NCBI GenBank assembly: GCA_964408455.1
Contig: CAYOZN010000023.1
Coordinates: forward strand, 1-64,000
From: CAYOZN01 sp964408455
GTDB taxonomy: Bacteria > Planctomycetota > Phycisphaerae > UBA1845 > UTPLA1
Direction of reading: 5' to 3'
Length of the DNA stretch: 64,000 nt
The position numbers and the translations under genes were made by a program. The notes under the pieces are model-generated. The model saw only the letters and a list, made by a program, of their open reading frames with translations, had not been told where the DNA came from and searched no databases. Shown here in pieces: positions 33,017-41,262 of the stretch. Position 1 is the stretch's first letter. Each line of letters opens with the position of its first letter.

Positions 33017-34618
33017 ATGGACACCACCGAGACAGCCAGAGCATTGTCGACGGCCAGGGCCAGTCATGCGGCACCGGCGGCGGCTGCGCCCGAAGCGGCG
33101 ATGCCGGGCGTCGAGCGTTCTGCTTCCGCAGCGATCGCGCCGAGCGCCCGGTTCGACATCGGAGATCGCGGCCGGGTCATTCTCGCGGACGGCTGCCAGA
33201 TACGGGACGGGGCGCACTTCGAGGTACACGACGAGGGCGTGGTGCGCATCGGCGAGCGCGTGGTCGTCGGCGTCAACAACTGGATTCAGGGCAACGGCGA
33301 CGTCACGATCGAAGACGGGACCATCCTGGGGCCGAACGTCGTCATCACGAGTACGCACCACCAGATGGACCTCGCGTACGCGTTGCAGGACCAGCCCCTC
33401 TCCAAGCGTGCGGTACACGTCGGCCGCGACGTGTGGATCGGCGCCAATGCCACGATTGTGGCAGGCGTGCGCATCGGCGATCAGGCGGTCATCGGTGCCA
33501 ACAGCCTGGTCAACCGCGACGTGCCGGCGGCGGCGATCGTGGGCGGAGTTCCGGCCAAAACGATCGGCCGCCGCACCGAGCAGCCGGTGCGCAGGCGCAT
33601 TCTGTTCGCCATCGCGCTGGGCATCACGGATCGGCCGGAGCGGTGGACGGAGATCGCGAGGTTTTTCGTCACGATGGGGAACACGCTTCGCGAGGCGGGC
33701 GTGCAGAGCTGGTACGCTTGCCATCCGAAGGCGCGCGGGCCGCTTTCGCGGGCGCCGAAGGAGCGGCGCTGGATCAGCGAGACTCATGAGGGGTTTGACG
33801 ATCTGCTCGAGCGGGTCCGGCCGGACGTCGTCTTCATCTGGAACGGCGGATCGAACGGCGACGCGGTCACGAGTGAGAAGTGCCGCAAATATGGCATTGA
33901 GTGCCGCTTCGGCGAGCTGGGCTGGTTTCCACAGTCGCAAACGGTCTATTTTGACGCGGAAGGGACCAACGCCCGAAGCTCGATCCGCCGTCTGGATCTG
34001 TCGCGGGTGGCGGTGCATCCGGGATTCGAGGCCTGGCTGGCGGACTGGCGGGCGGGGCAGAACCCGGCCGATCCCGGCGAGCGGGGCTACGTCTTCGTGC
34101 CGCTCCAGGACGAGCGCGATCTGAACATCACGCTGGCGTCGCCCTATCGCACGATGGATGCCTTCGTGTCGGCACTGTCCGCGCGATTTCCACAGGATCG
34201 GTTCATCGTCAGGCCGCATCCGCAATTCACCGACGTGTCGCTGACGCGGCACGAAAACGTGGAAGTCCGGACCGACGGAGCGCTGCACGGCTGGCTGCGG
34301 CACGCCGACGCGGTCGCGGGGATCAACTCGACGGCGCTGCTGGAGGCCGTCGCGTGGGGCAAGCCGGTGCACGCCGTCGGCGAAGGCGTCGCGACGGGGC
34401 TGGACGTGCTCCATGACTGGGCGGACGCAGAGCAGATGAGGCTGCATCGCGAGATGCCGGCGGAGCGGCGGGAGCGCGCGCGGCGGCTGCTCAGCGAGCT
34501 TGTTTTCGTGCGGCAGACGCGGCGGAAGGACCTGCACTATCTGGATCGGCTGCGGCGGGCGCACGGCATCGCGGATTTGATTGCCGGGACGCCGTTGCGA
34601 TGTGCATCCGCACCTTGA
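33017..34618 (+). CDS. Hexapeptide-repeat acyltransferase fused to a capsule-type (Kps-like) glycosyltransferase domain
   Basis: Residues about 45-185 are a left-handed beta-helix acyltransferase with repeated hexapeptide turns (RIGERVVVGVNNWIQGNGDVTIEDG) and the catalytic-histidine region ITSTHHQMD, ending VGGVPAKTIGRR, as in WcaF/CysE-like sugar O-acetyltransferases. From about 190 the protein resembles capsular-polysaccharide glycosyltransferases of the KpsC/KpsS type: FIWNGGSNGDAV, YVFVPLQDERDLNITLASPY, FIVRPHPQFTDVSL and INSTALLEAVAWGKPVHAVGEG. The two activities in one chain suggest coupled acetylation and glycosyl transfer. The first 40 residues are Ala-rich. It is the last gene of this operon. 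Confidence 0.78.
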   Translation: MDTTETARALSTARASHAAPAAAAPEAAMPGVERSASAAIAPSARFDIGDRGRVILADGCQIRDGAHFEVHDEGVVRIGERVVVGVNNWIQGNGDVTIEDGTILGPNVVITSTHHQMDLAYALQDQPLSKRAVHVGRDVWIGANATIVAGVRIGDQAVIGANSLVNRDVPAAAIVGGVPAKTIGRRTEQPVRRRILFAIALGITDRPERWTEIARFFVTMGNTLREAGVQSWYACHPKARGPLSRAPKERRWISETHEGFDDLLERVRPDVVFIWNGGSNGDAVTSEKCRKYGIECRFGELGWFPQSQTVYFDAEGTNARSSIRRLDLSRVAVHPGFEAWLADWRAGQNPADPGERGYVFVPLQDERDLNITLASPYRTMDAFVSALSARFPQDRFIVRPHPQFTDVSLTRHENVEVRTDGALHGWLRHADAVAGINSTALLEAVAWGKPVHAVGEGVATGLDVLHDWADAEQMRLHREMPAERRERARRLLSELVFVRQTRRKDLHYLDRLRRAHGIADLIAGTPLRCASAP

Positions 34619-34902
34619 CGCGTTGCGTCCATGCAGCGCGGCCTTACAGGCGGCCATTGTCTGGCGGGGACCCGCCTTCCTTCGATCGGGCCAACGGACG
34701 GCGTTATCGGGCCGGACAGGTTCGTTCCGTGGCTGAAAAGGCCCAATCGCTACATCCATATCGGTAGAATGAGGGCTGAGCATGCGCGCCGGCGGTGAGG
34801 CGGCACGCGGCCGGCGCGCCGAATGCACGTGTCCTGGCGAAGCCTGGTGCCATGCCGCCGGCATGGCGCAGGCCGACGCTGCGATTTCCGGGGGAACGAG
34901 GG

Positions 34903-35217
34903 GTGAGGCGACGCGCGAACATCCTGGGTGCATTGCTACTGCCGCTGGTGGCCGCTGGTGCGGGCTGCGCCTGCGAGGAACGCGTCGATGCCATCGTCCT
35001 GGGCTCGCCGGCCATGCTGTTTGACGGCCCGGCGACGCTGATTCCTTCGACCGAGATCGGCCGCAGCCTGTGGCCGGCGACGCCGGGGCCGATCGAGAGC
35101 TACGAAGAGGCGGTGTTCGTCGAATACTTCCGCGACTACAAGGGCCATGCCGGCTGGGAGCGGAACAGCCCGCTGACCATCTTCCGCGGGTATCGGCGCG
35201 GGGCGCAGATTCGATGA
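34903..35217 (+). CDS. Small predicted lipoprotein, function unknown
   Basis: From the GTG at 34903 the 104-residue product starts VRRRANILGALLLPLVAAGAGCACEER, a lipoprotein signal with lipobox cysteine. The mature part (SPAMLFDGPATLIPSTEIGRSLWP, VFVEYFRDYKGHAGWERNSPLTIF) is unrecognised. A GGGGGAACGAGGG purine run directly precedes the GTG. An earlier ATG at 34852 or 34795 would put about 35 non-signal residues in front, so I take the GTG. Nothing nearby indicates its role. Moderate confidence that it is real. Confidence 0.5.
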   Translation: MRRRANILGALLLPLVAAGAGCACEERVDAIVLGSPAMLFDGPATLIPSTEIGRSLWPATPGPIESYEEAVFVEYFRDYKGHAGWERNSPLTIFRGYRRGAQIR

Positions 35218-35600
35218 TGTTCCCGCCGCGGATACGTCCGTTCCGCGGCCCAAGCAGCAGCACAAAAAAATCTCCATCATTTTTTTCTTTGCGGCCGGGG
35301 CATGCCGGACAGATCACCATCCTTCAAGGCCGCGCGGCTGCCGGCCGCCATCTCACAAGAAAAACACGCGGCGCAACCCGGCGCAAAGCGGAACAAGGCG
35401 AAGCGCGCGAGTCATCCGCGGCAATTGCCCTGCCGCAAAGGCCGCGGATGTTGCTACTCATTAGAATAGTTCCCCGTTCCGCCATTTTTTCCGCGTAAAC
35501 GCCGCTGGAACGATCGGTTGCGGCAGGCGCGCCGGTTGGCGAAGATGGCGGAATGAACCCCTTATGCTCCCTGTCGGCGGGTGATTTTTCGCGAGGCATG
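35218..35600. other. Gene-poor interval upstream of the GH31 gene
   Basis: 383 bases with no supported gene. It holds a perfect 7-bp hairpin at 35226-35248 (CCGCGGA/TCCGCGG, nine-base loop) close after the lipoprotein stop. A-rich and T-rich runs follow at about 35263 and 35279, too far away for a textbook terminator. The rest is GC-rich and featureless. Confidence 0.5.
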
Positions 35601-38438
35601 ATGCGTGCGACGGCCGGGCGGCGCATGCGTGCAAGCGCGGCGCTCGCACTCGCGATCGCGATGCCACTGACGGCGTTCGCGCAGGCCGGAGAGCTGTCGC
35701 TCTCGGCGCGCGATGCGACGATCGAAGGCGACGGGGCGACGTACCACGTCTGGATTCACGGCCGTTGCATCGGCGATTGGCGTGACGTGGACACGTGGAT
35801 CGGCTGGGATGTCGAACTGCCGCGGGCGGGAAGGTTCGCGGTCGAAATCGAGGCGGCGGCAGGCGAGGAGGCCGTGGGTGGCGAGTTCGTCGTCACGATC
35901 GGAAAAACCCAACTGCGCGCGCAGGTGCCGGACACGGGCGGATGGGATCGTTTTGAGACGATTCGCCTTGGCGAGATAGAGCCTGTTTCTGCCGGGCGAC
36001 AGAAGGTCGCGGTGCGGCCGCGGAAGATCGCGGGTCCGCGGGGGCTGATGCATCTGCGCAGGCTGACGCTTCGCGGCGACGGCGTGGCGGGCGCGCGGCT
36101 GCACAGGTGGCGGCCAGATGAACCAGCGGCGAGCCGGGAAGTCATCGCAGAGGGCGTGACACGGTATAGCCCTGCGGGATTCGATGCCGCGGCACTCGGA
36201 CCGTCATTTGCCGTGCAGCCGGAAGCAGCGGCGCAGTTGCGATCCAAGCAGGCACGGAAGTCTGACGAGTCGAATGCGAACCAGGAGCCGTCGACAACTG
36301 TTGAACCGCGTTTCGCACGGTCGGAGGGAATCCATGCCTATTGGCGCGGCAGCCCGGCATACGGGGGGGCGAGGCATCTGTGGTCGGCGCACGTGGCGGG
36401 CGAGCCGGGTGACAGCCTGTACGGCACCGGGGAGATCGCCGGAGGTTTGATGCGCAATGGGCGCGTGTCGTACTGCTGGAACACGGATGCATTCGGCTAT
36501 CACGACGATTCGCTGAGCCTGTACCAGTCGCATCCGTGGGTGCTGGCCGTTCGCAGGGATGGTACGGCGTATGGCGTACTGGCGGACACAACGTGGCAAT
36601 GCGAGATCGATCTGCAAGATGGCATCCGCTTTTCCAGCGACGGGCCAGCCTTTTCGGTGATCGTGATCGAGGGCGGGACGCCACAGCAGGTGGTGATGCG
36701 ACTGGCGGCATTGACGGGCAAGATCGAGATGCCGCCGCGGTGGGCACTGGGGTATCAGCAGTGCCGGTTTTCGTACTATCCCGACAGCCGCGTGCGGGAG
36801 ATTGCGGAGGGGTTTCGCAGGCACAAGATGCCATGCGATGTCATCTGGATGGACATCGACTACATGGATGCATTTCGCATCTTCACCTTCGACAAGAAGG
36901 GCTTTCCCGATCCGAAACGGCTGAACGACGATTTGCACCGGATGGGATTCAGGAGCGTGTGGATGATCGATCCCGGCGTGATGGTGGACAAGGGTTACTT
37001 CGTCTATGACCAGGGAACGGCGGGCGATCACTGGGTGAAGTCGGCGGACGGCAGGGAATATCACGGGCGCGTGTGGCCGGGGGCGTGCGCCTTTCCCGAT
37101 TTCACGCGGCCACAGACGCGCGAATGGTGGTCGGGGTTGTACAAGCCATTCATGGGGCTGGGCGTCGATGGCGTGTGGAATGACATGAACGAGCCGGCGG
37201 TGTTCTACGACGATCGGCCGACGGGGACGATGCCGGGGGACAACGTGCATCGAGGCGGGGGCGGGCTGCCGCGCGGTCCGCATGCGCAGTATCACAATGT
37301 GTATGGCCTGCTGATGTCGAAGGCGACGCGCGAGGGAATCCTGGCGGCGAATCCCGACAAGCGGCCGTTTGTGCTGACGCGGGCGAGCTACATCGGCGGT
37401 CAGCGCTACGCAGCAACGTGGACGGGCGACAACCAGGCGACATGGGAACACCTGGCTTGGTCGATCCCGATGGCATTGAACCTGGGGCTGTCCGGGCAGC
37501 CGTTCAGCGGGCCGGACATCGGGGGCTTTGAGGGGCGCGAGCCGGATGGGGAGATGTACGCGCGGTGGATGGGGATCGGGTCACTGTTTCCGTTTGCACG
37601 TGGGCACTCGACAAAGGGCTCGCCGGATAAGGAGCCGTGGGCATTCGGTGAGGCGACGGAGCGGACGTGCCGGATGGCGCTGGAGCGGCGGTATCGGCTG
37701 ATGCCGTACCTGTACACGCTTTTCCACGAGGCGGCGGAGACAGGCATGCCGGTGATGCGGCCGGTGTTCTTCGCCGATGCGGCGGATGCGCGGCTGCGCG
37801 GGGTGGATGACGCGTTTTTATTGGGGGCGGATCTGCTGGTACAGGGGGATGTGAAGCCGGGCGGGCAAGGGGCATGGGGTGAAGGGCCGGGCGATGACAA
37901 GCGGACTGATTCGTCCATTGACCGGACGCCCGCGGCGCGGGATGCAACGGCCGGGGCGCGGGGGCCGCGCGATGTCAAGGTCGTGGCACGGGCCCGCTCC
38001 GGGAATTCGTCAATGCCGAGCGGCATCTGGCGGCGGGTGACGCTGATCGGCGAGGAGGAGCATGCCGATGCCAACCTGCCGACACTGTTCATTCGTGGCG
38101 GGTCGATTATTCCGCTGGGGCGGATCGTGCGGAATACGACGGAGGAATCGCTCGATCCGCTGACGCTGCTGGTGTGCCTCGACGAGAACGGCGAGGCCCG
38201 CGGGCGGCTGTACGAGGATGCCGGGGATGGGTTTGGATATCGCGAGGGGGAGTATCTGTTGAGCGAGTATGCCGCGAAGCGCGAGGGGGACAAGGTCGTC
38301 GTGCGGATTGCATCGAGCCGGGGGGAGATGAAGCGGCCGGAGCGGGAGGTGCGGGTGGAGGTGGTGATGGAAGAGCAAATTTGGAGGGGAGGCGGAATAG
38401 AAGTGGATGATGTTACGGTGTCGCCACCCCGGCGTTAA
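35601..38438 (+). CDS. Secreted glycoside hydrolase family 31 (alpha-glucosidase-like)
   Basis: The roughly 945-residue protein has a signal peptide (RRMRASAALALAIAMPLTA, predicted cleavage after AQA) and an N-terminal beta domain. The GH31 barrel includes GYQQCRFSYYPDSRVREIAE, VIWMDIDYMDAFRIFTFD and the nucleophile motif DGVWNDMNEPA (Asp of WNDMNE); the acid/base region is AATWTGDNQATWEHL. GH31 enzymes release terminal alpha-glucosyl or related residues. The C-terminal domain holds VDDAFLLGADLLVQ and a low-complexity linker before IPLGRIVRNTTEE. In-frame ATG codons at 35553, 35598, 35601 and 35625 are all possible; GAGG sits four bases before 35601. Confidence 0.87.
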   Translation: MRATAGRRMRASAALALAIAMPLTAFAQAGELSLSARDATIEGDGATYHVWIHGRCIGDWRDVDTWIGWDVELPRAGRFAVEIEAAAGEEAVGGEFVVTIGKTQLRAQVPDTGGWDRFETIRLGEIEPVSAGRQKVAVRPRKIAGPRGLMHLRRLTLRGDGVAGARLHRWRPDEPAASREVIAEGVTRYSPAGFDAAALGPSFAVQPEAAAQLRSKQARKSDESNANQEPSTTVEPRFARSEGIHAYWRGSPAYGGARHLWSAHVAGEPGDSLYGTGEIAGGLMRNGRVSYCWNTDAFGYHDDSLSLYQSHPWVLAVRRDGTAYGVLADTTWQCEIDLQDGIRFSSDGPAFSVIVIEGGTPQQVVMRLAALTGKIEMPPRWALGYQQCRFSYYPDSRVREIAEGFRRHKMPCDVIWMDIDYMDAFRIFTFDKKGFPDPKRLNDDLHRMGFRSVWMIDPGVMVDKGYFVYDQGTAGDHWVKSADGREYHGRVWPGACAFPDFTRPQTREWWSGLYKPFMGLGVDGVWNDMNEPAVFYDDRPTGTMPGDNVHRGGGGLPRGPHAQYHNVYGLLMSKATREGILAANPDKRPFVLTRASYIGGQRYAATWTGDNQATWEHLAWSIPMALNLGLSGQPFSGPDIGGFEGREPDGEMYARWMGIGSLFPFARGHSTKGSPDKEPWAFGEATERTCRMALERRYRLMPYLYTLFHEAAETGMPVMRPVFFADAADARLRGVDDAFLLGADLLVQGDVKPGGQGAWGEGPGDDKRTDSSIDRTPAARDATAGARGPRDVKVVARARSGNSSMPSGIWRRVTLIGEEEHADANLPTLFIRGGSIIPLGRIVRNTTEESLDPLTLLVCLDENGEARGRLYEDAGDGFGYREGEYLLSEYAAKREGDKVVVRIASSRGEMKRPEREVRVEVVMEEQIWRGGGIEVDDVTVSPPRR

Positions 38439-38545
38439 TGGCGATTGAGCGCGTCAATCTTTCGCTCGTGAGACTCGTCGCTTGCATTGCTTGATTCGTG
38501 TCGGCGTGGCCGGTTCGCGTGGTATGTTCTCCAGTTAGACTCAAT

Positions 38546-38989
38546 ATGGACATCATTGGGCTGCAACAGAAGACACGTCCCCTTGAAGGCACAATCGAAG
38601 CTTATTGGTTCGAGAATGCGATTACAGGTCTCGCTCGCACCCTCTTTCACCGAATCCTCATCCCATTCGAGCCTTTTGATTCAGGACTTGGCTACGTTTC
38701 GCTGCCAGAATCGACGGAGCTCGTTGTAGAGTGGATCAACCTGGGCCTCGACGATCCCGCAGCTCTTGACGGCGTGGTGATTGCAATGGACCGGACTCCG
38801 GATGTCGAAGCTTCGATCTACCTCGGCGCGGCTCATAACTGGTACCAGATCGAGAAGCTCACGTTGACCCGAGAAGGCTCCGGCTTCAGGGTCATCGGCG
38901 CCGGCATCGTTGAATTTTCACGTGAGGGCATTGGCAAGGATGAGCGATTTGCCTTCGAGGCAATGGCGAGGTTTCGTGGTGTCGTTTAG
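38546..38989 (+). CDS. Hypothetical protein
   Basis: From the ATG at 38546 this is a 147-residue soluble protein beginning MDIIGLQQKTRPLEGTIEAY. It has a regular alternation of beta-strand-like segments (SLPESTELVVEWINLGLDD, VEASIYLGAAHNWYQIEKLTL) and no membrane segment, signal peptide or motif that I recognise. No ribosome-binding site is obvious. Its base composition is more AT-rich than the GH31 gene before it. I cannot name a family. Confidence 0.5.
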   Translation: MDIIGLQQKTRPLEGTIEAYWFENAITGLARTLFHRILIPFEPFDSGLGYVSLPESTELVVEWINLGLDDPAALDGVVIAMDRTPDVEASIYLGAAHNWYQIEKLTLTREGSGFRVIGAGIVEFSREGIGKDERFAFEAMARFRGVV

Positions 38990-39583
38990 CGCATCTACAA
39001 AGCACAAGCCGTCGTCATGGCCGCCCCGGCGGGACCTGGCGATACGTCCCGCGTGCCGACCCGACCATGGTTTGCAGACTTTGGCACCGTTTCTCGACGC
39101 AACGTCGGAAGTTTCGACAGGAATCGTGAAGCAACATCGTCTATTCGAATTCAGGCATGGCACACGAGTCCCCAGCTTGCGGCTTCGCCCGGTGTGCGGC
39201 GACTTAAACAACGGCCAGTTAAGCGGTTGGGGCTTGACGAGCGAGGCGGCGGCGGCTACATATTCTGCGTTTAGGATTGCGCTGCCGGCGGCCCGGGCGG
39301 GGACCTGACGGCGGCATGAGAGACCGGGGCGGACTCTTGTGATTTGATCGCAGGCGAGTTGGCCCGGCGGGCGACCCCGAACGAATGCATCGGCGTACGC
39401 TCTGGATGACATTTTTCCAAGCACATGAGGGGTCGCGTACCGGGTTGCGGGGCAAATCTGAGTTGCCCGGTACGGGTGGTGCATTGACGACGGGCGCGCC
39501 CGCGAACGGGCCCCTGCATGAGCGGGTCCGCACGGCGGTCACAGGCGGGCGCCTGCGCGATCCACACTAGTATGAGGTGATCG
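38990..39583. other. Gene-free interval
   Basis: 594 bases between the hypothetical gene and the gld operon. Short open frames exist on both strands but show no motif, ribosome-binding site or coding-like composition. I see nothing convincing in it; remnants of a degraded gene are possible. Confidence 0.45.
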
Positions 39584-40546
39584 ATGATTCGCGTTCAGAA
39601 CCTGACCAAGATGTACGGCGATCGGAAGGCGGTCGATGGCATTTCCTTCAGCATCGAGGAGGGTGAGATCGTCGGCTTCCTGGGCCCGAACGGCGCCGGC
39701 AAGACCACGACGCTGCGCATCCTGACGTGCTACATGCCGGCCACATCCGGCAGTGTGACGGTCGATGGTCACGACGTGTTTACCGAATCGCTGGCGGTGC
39801 GCCGGGTGATCGGCTATCTGCCGGAGAGCACGCCGTTGGATTTGCACATGCGGGTGCGCGAGTACCTGAACTTTCGCGGAAAGATTCGCGGGCTGGACAA
39901 GTCCGGGCGAGAGGGCGCGATCAAGCGGGTGACGGACCTGTGCTGGCTGGGCGACTTCATTGACCGACCGATTCATCAGCTCTCCAAGGGCATGCGGCAG
40001 CGCGTGGGCCTGGCCGATGCCCTGCTGCACGATCCGAAGGTGCTGATTCTCGACGAACCGACGGTCGGTCTCGATCCGACGCAGATTCGCGAGACGCGAA
40101 ACCTGATTCAGGAGCTGGCGAAGCGGCACACCGTTCTGCTCTCGAGCCACATCCTGCCGGAGGTGGAGGCTACTTGCCAGCGGACGATCATCATTTCGGG
40201 CGGCAAGATCGTGGCCAGCGGTTCGCCCGAGGAACTGAAGCGCCGCATCCGGGCCGGCTCGCGGCTGATCGCAGAAGTGCACGGGGCGGCCGAGGACGTG
40301 AAGAAGGCGCTGGCGGCTCTGGCCGGCGTAAGCAAGGTGGATTGCCATTCGGATAATGGCTGGCAGCGGCTGACGATCGAGACGCGGGAGAATGCGGACC
40401 CGCGCGAGGAGATCTATCGCGTGGCCAAGAGCAAGGACTGGCTGCTGCGGGAGCTGCGGCTGGAGCAGGGAACGCTGGAGGAATTTTTCGTGCGAATCAC
40501 GGCGGAGCAGGCGTCGCAACAGCGGCGGCAGGAGGTGCGGGCATGA
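39584..40546 (+). CDS. gldA: ABC transporter ATP-binding protein, GldA/CcmA-like
   Basis: This 320-residue ATPase has Walker A GPNGAGKTT (34-42), VIGYLPESTPLDLHMRVREYL, the signature LSKGMRQRVGLADALLHDP, Walker B VLILDEPTVGLDP and the switch His in LLSSHIL. Residues after about 230 form a C-terminal domain like those of GldA and NosF-type ATPases. It overlaps the permease gene by four bases (ATGA). In gliding Bacteroidota this ATPase works with GldF and GldG. In other phyla, including planctomycetes, the same gene order occurs without gliding, so the substrate is unknown. Confidence 0.9.
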   Translation: MIRVQNLTKMYGDRKAVDGISFSIEEGEIVGFLGPNGAGKTTTLRILTCYMPATSGSVTVDGHDVFTESLAVRRVIGYLPESTPLDLHMRVREYLNFRGKIRGLDKSGREGAIKRVTDLCWLGDFIDRPIHQLSKGMRQRVGLADALLHDPKVLILDEPTVGLDPTQIRETRNLIQELAKRHTVLLSSHILPEVEATCQRTIIISGGKIVASGSPEELKRRIRAGSRLIAEVHGAAEDVKKALAALAGVSKVDCHSDNGWQRLTIETRENADPREEIYRVAKSKDWLLRELRLEQGTLEEFFVRITAEQASQQRRQEVRA

Positions 40547-41262
40547 TGCGTAATGTCGCAGCACTGACACAGCGGGAGTTGGCGGCGATCTTTCTGTCGC
40601 CGGTGGCCTACGTGGTGGCCGCGGTGTTCCTGGTCGCCTCAGGCTATCTGTTCATGAGCAACACGCTGATCGAGGGCGGCGAGGCGTCGATGCGGATGAT
40701 GATGAACAGCATGGCGTGGCTGCTGGTCTTCGCGATCCCGATGCTCACCATGCGGCTGTTGGCCGACGAGTTTGCCACGGGGACCATCGAGACGCTGATG
40801 ACCGCTCCGGTGACGGACGTGGAAGTGGTGATCGGCAAGTTTCTCGGGGCGCTGGTGTTCTATCTGGCGCTGCTGCTGACGACGGTGGTACACGTGTATC
40901 TCGTGTTCCGCTACGGCGCGCAGGACCTGGGCGTTGTCGTGTATGGCTATGTCGGCCTGGTGCTGCTCGGCGCGGCCTACGTGGCGGTTGGTCTGTTTGC
41001 AAGCTCGCTGACGCGTTACCAACTGGTGGCGGCACTGATCGGGATGGGGCTGCTCGCCGCGTTCACGGTGCTGGTGGACGCATTTTCCACTTACCAGGGC
41101 GGTCAGTGGCGGGCGGTGCTCAGCTATGTGAACGTGCTGCACCACTTCCAGGATTTCAGCAAGGGCATTTTTGACACCAAGGCGATCGTGTTCTTCATCA
41201 GCACGACGCTGTTCTTCCTGTTCCTCTCGGTTCGGGTACTGGAGTCGAGACGATGGCGGTAA
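40543..41262 (+). CDS. gldF: ABC transporter permease, GldF-like
   Basis: This 239-residue membrane protein has six hydrophobic segments (e.g. SPVAYVVAAVFLVASGYLFM, WLLVFAIPMLTMRLLADE, GALVFYLALLLTTVVHVYLV, LIGMGLLAAFTVLVDAF, FFISTTLFFLFLSVRVL) and the intracellular ADEFATGTIETLMTAPVTDVEVVIGKFLG segment typical of ABC-2 permeases of the NosY/GldF type. It overlaps gldA by four bases and gldG by ten, so all three are co-translated. Confidence 0.9.
   Translation: MMRNVAALTQRELAAIFLSPVAYVVAAVFLVASGYLFMSNTLIEGGEASMRMMMNSMAWLLVFAIPMLTMRLLADEFATGTIETLMTAPVTDVEVVIGKFLGALVFYLALLLTTVVHVYLVFRYGAQDLGVVVYGYVGLVLLGAAYVAVGLFASSLTRYQLVAALIGMGLLAAFTVLVDAFSTYQGGQWRAVLSYVNVLHHFQDFSKGIFDTKAIVFFISTTLFFLFLSVRVLESRRWR

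Noticed and set aside
32075..35320. Long minus-strand open frame antisense to the sulfotransferase-like and fusion genes
   Set aside because: A high-GC shadow with no recognisable domain.
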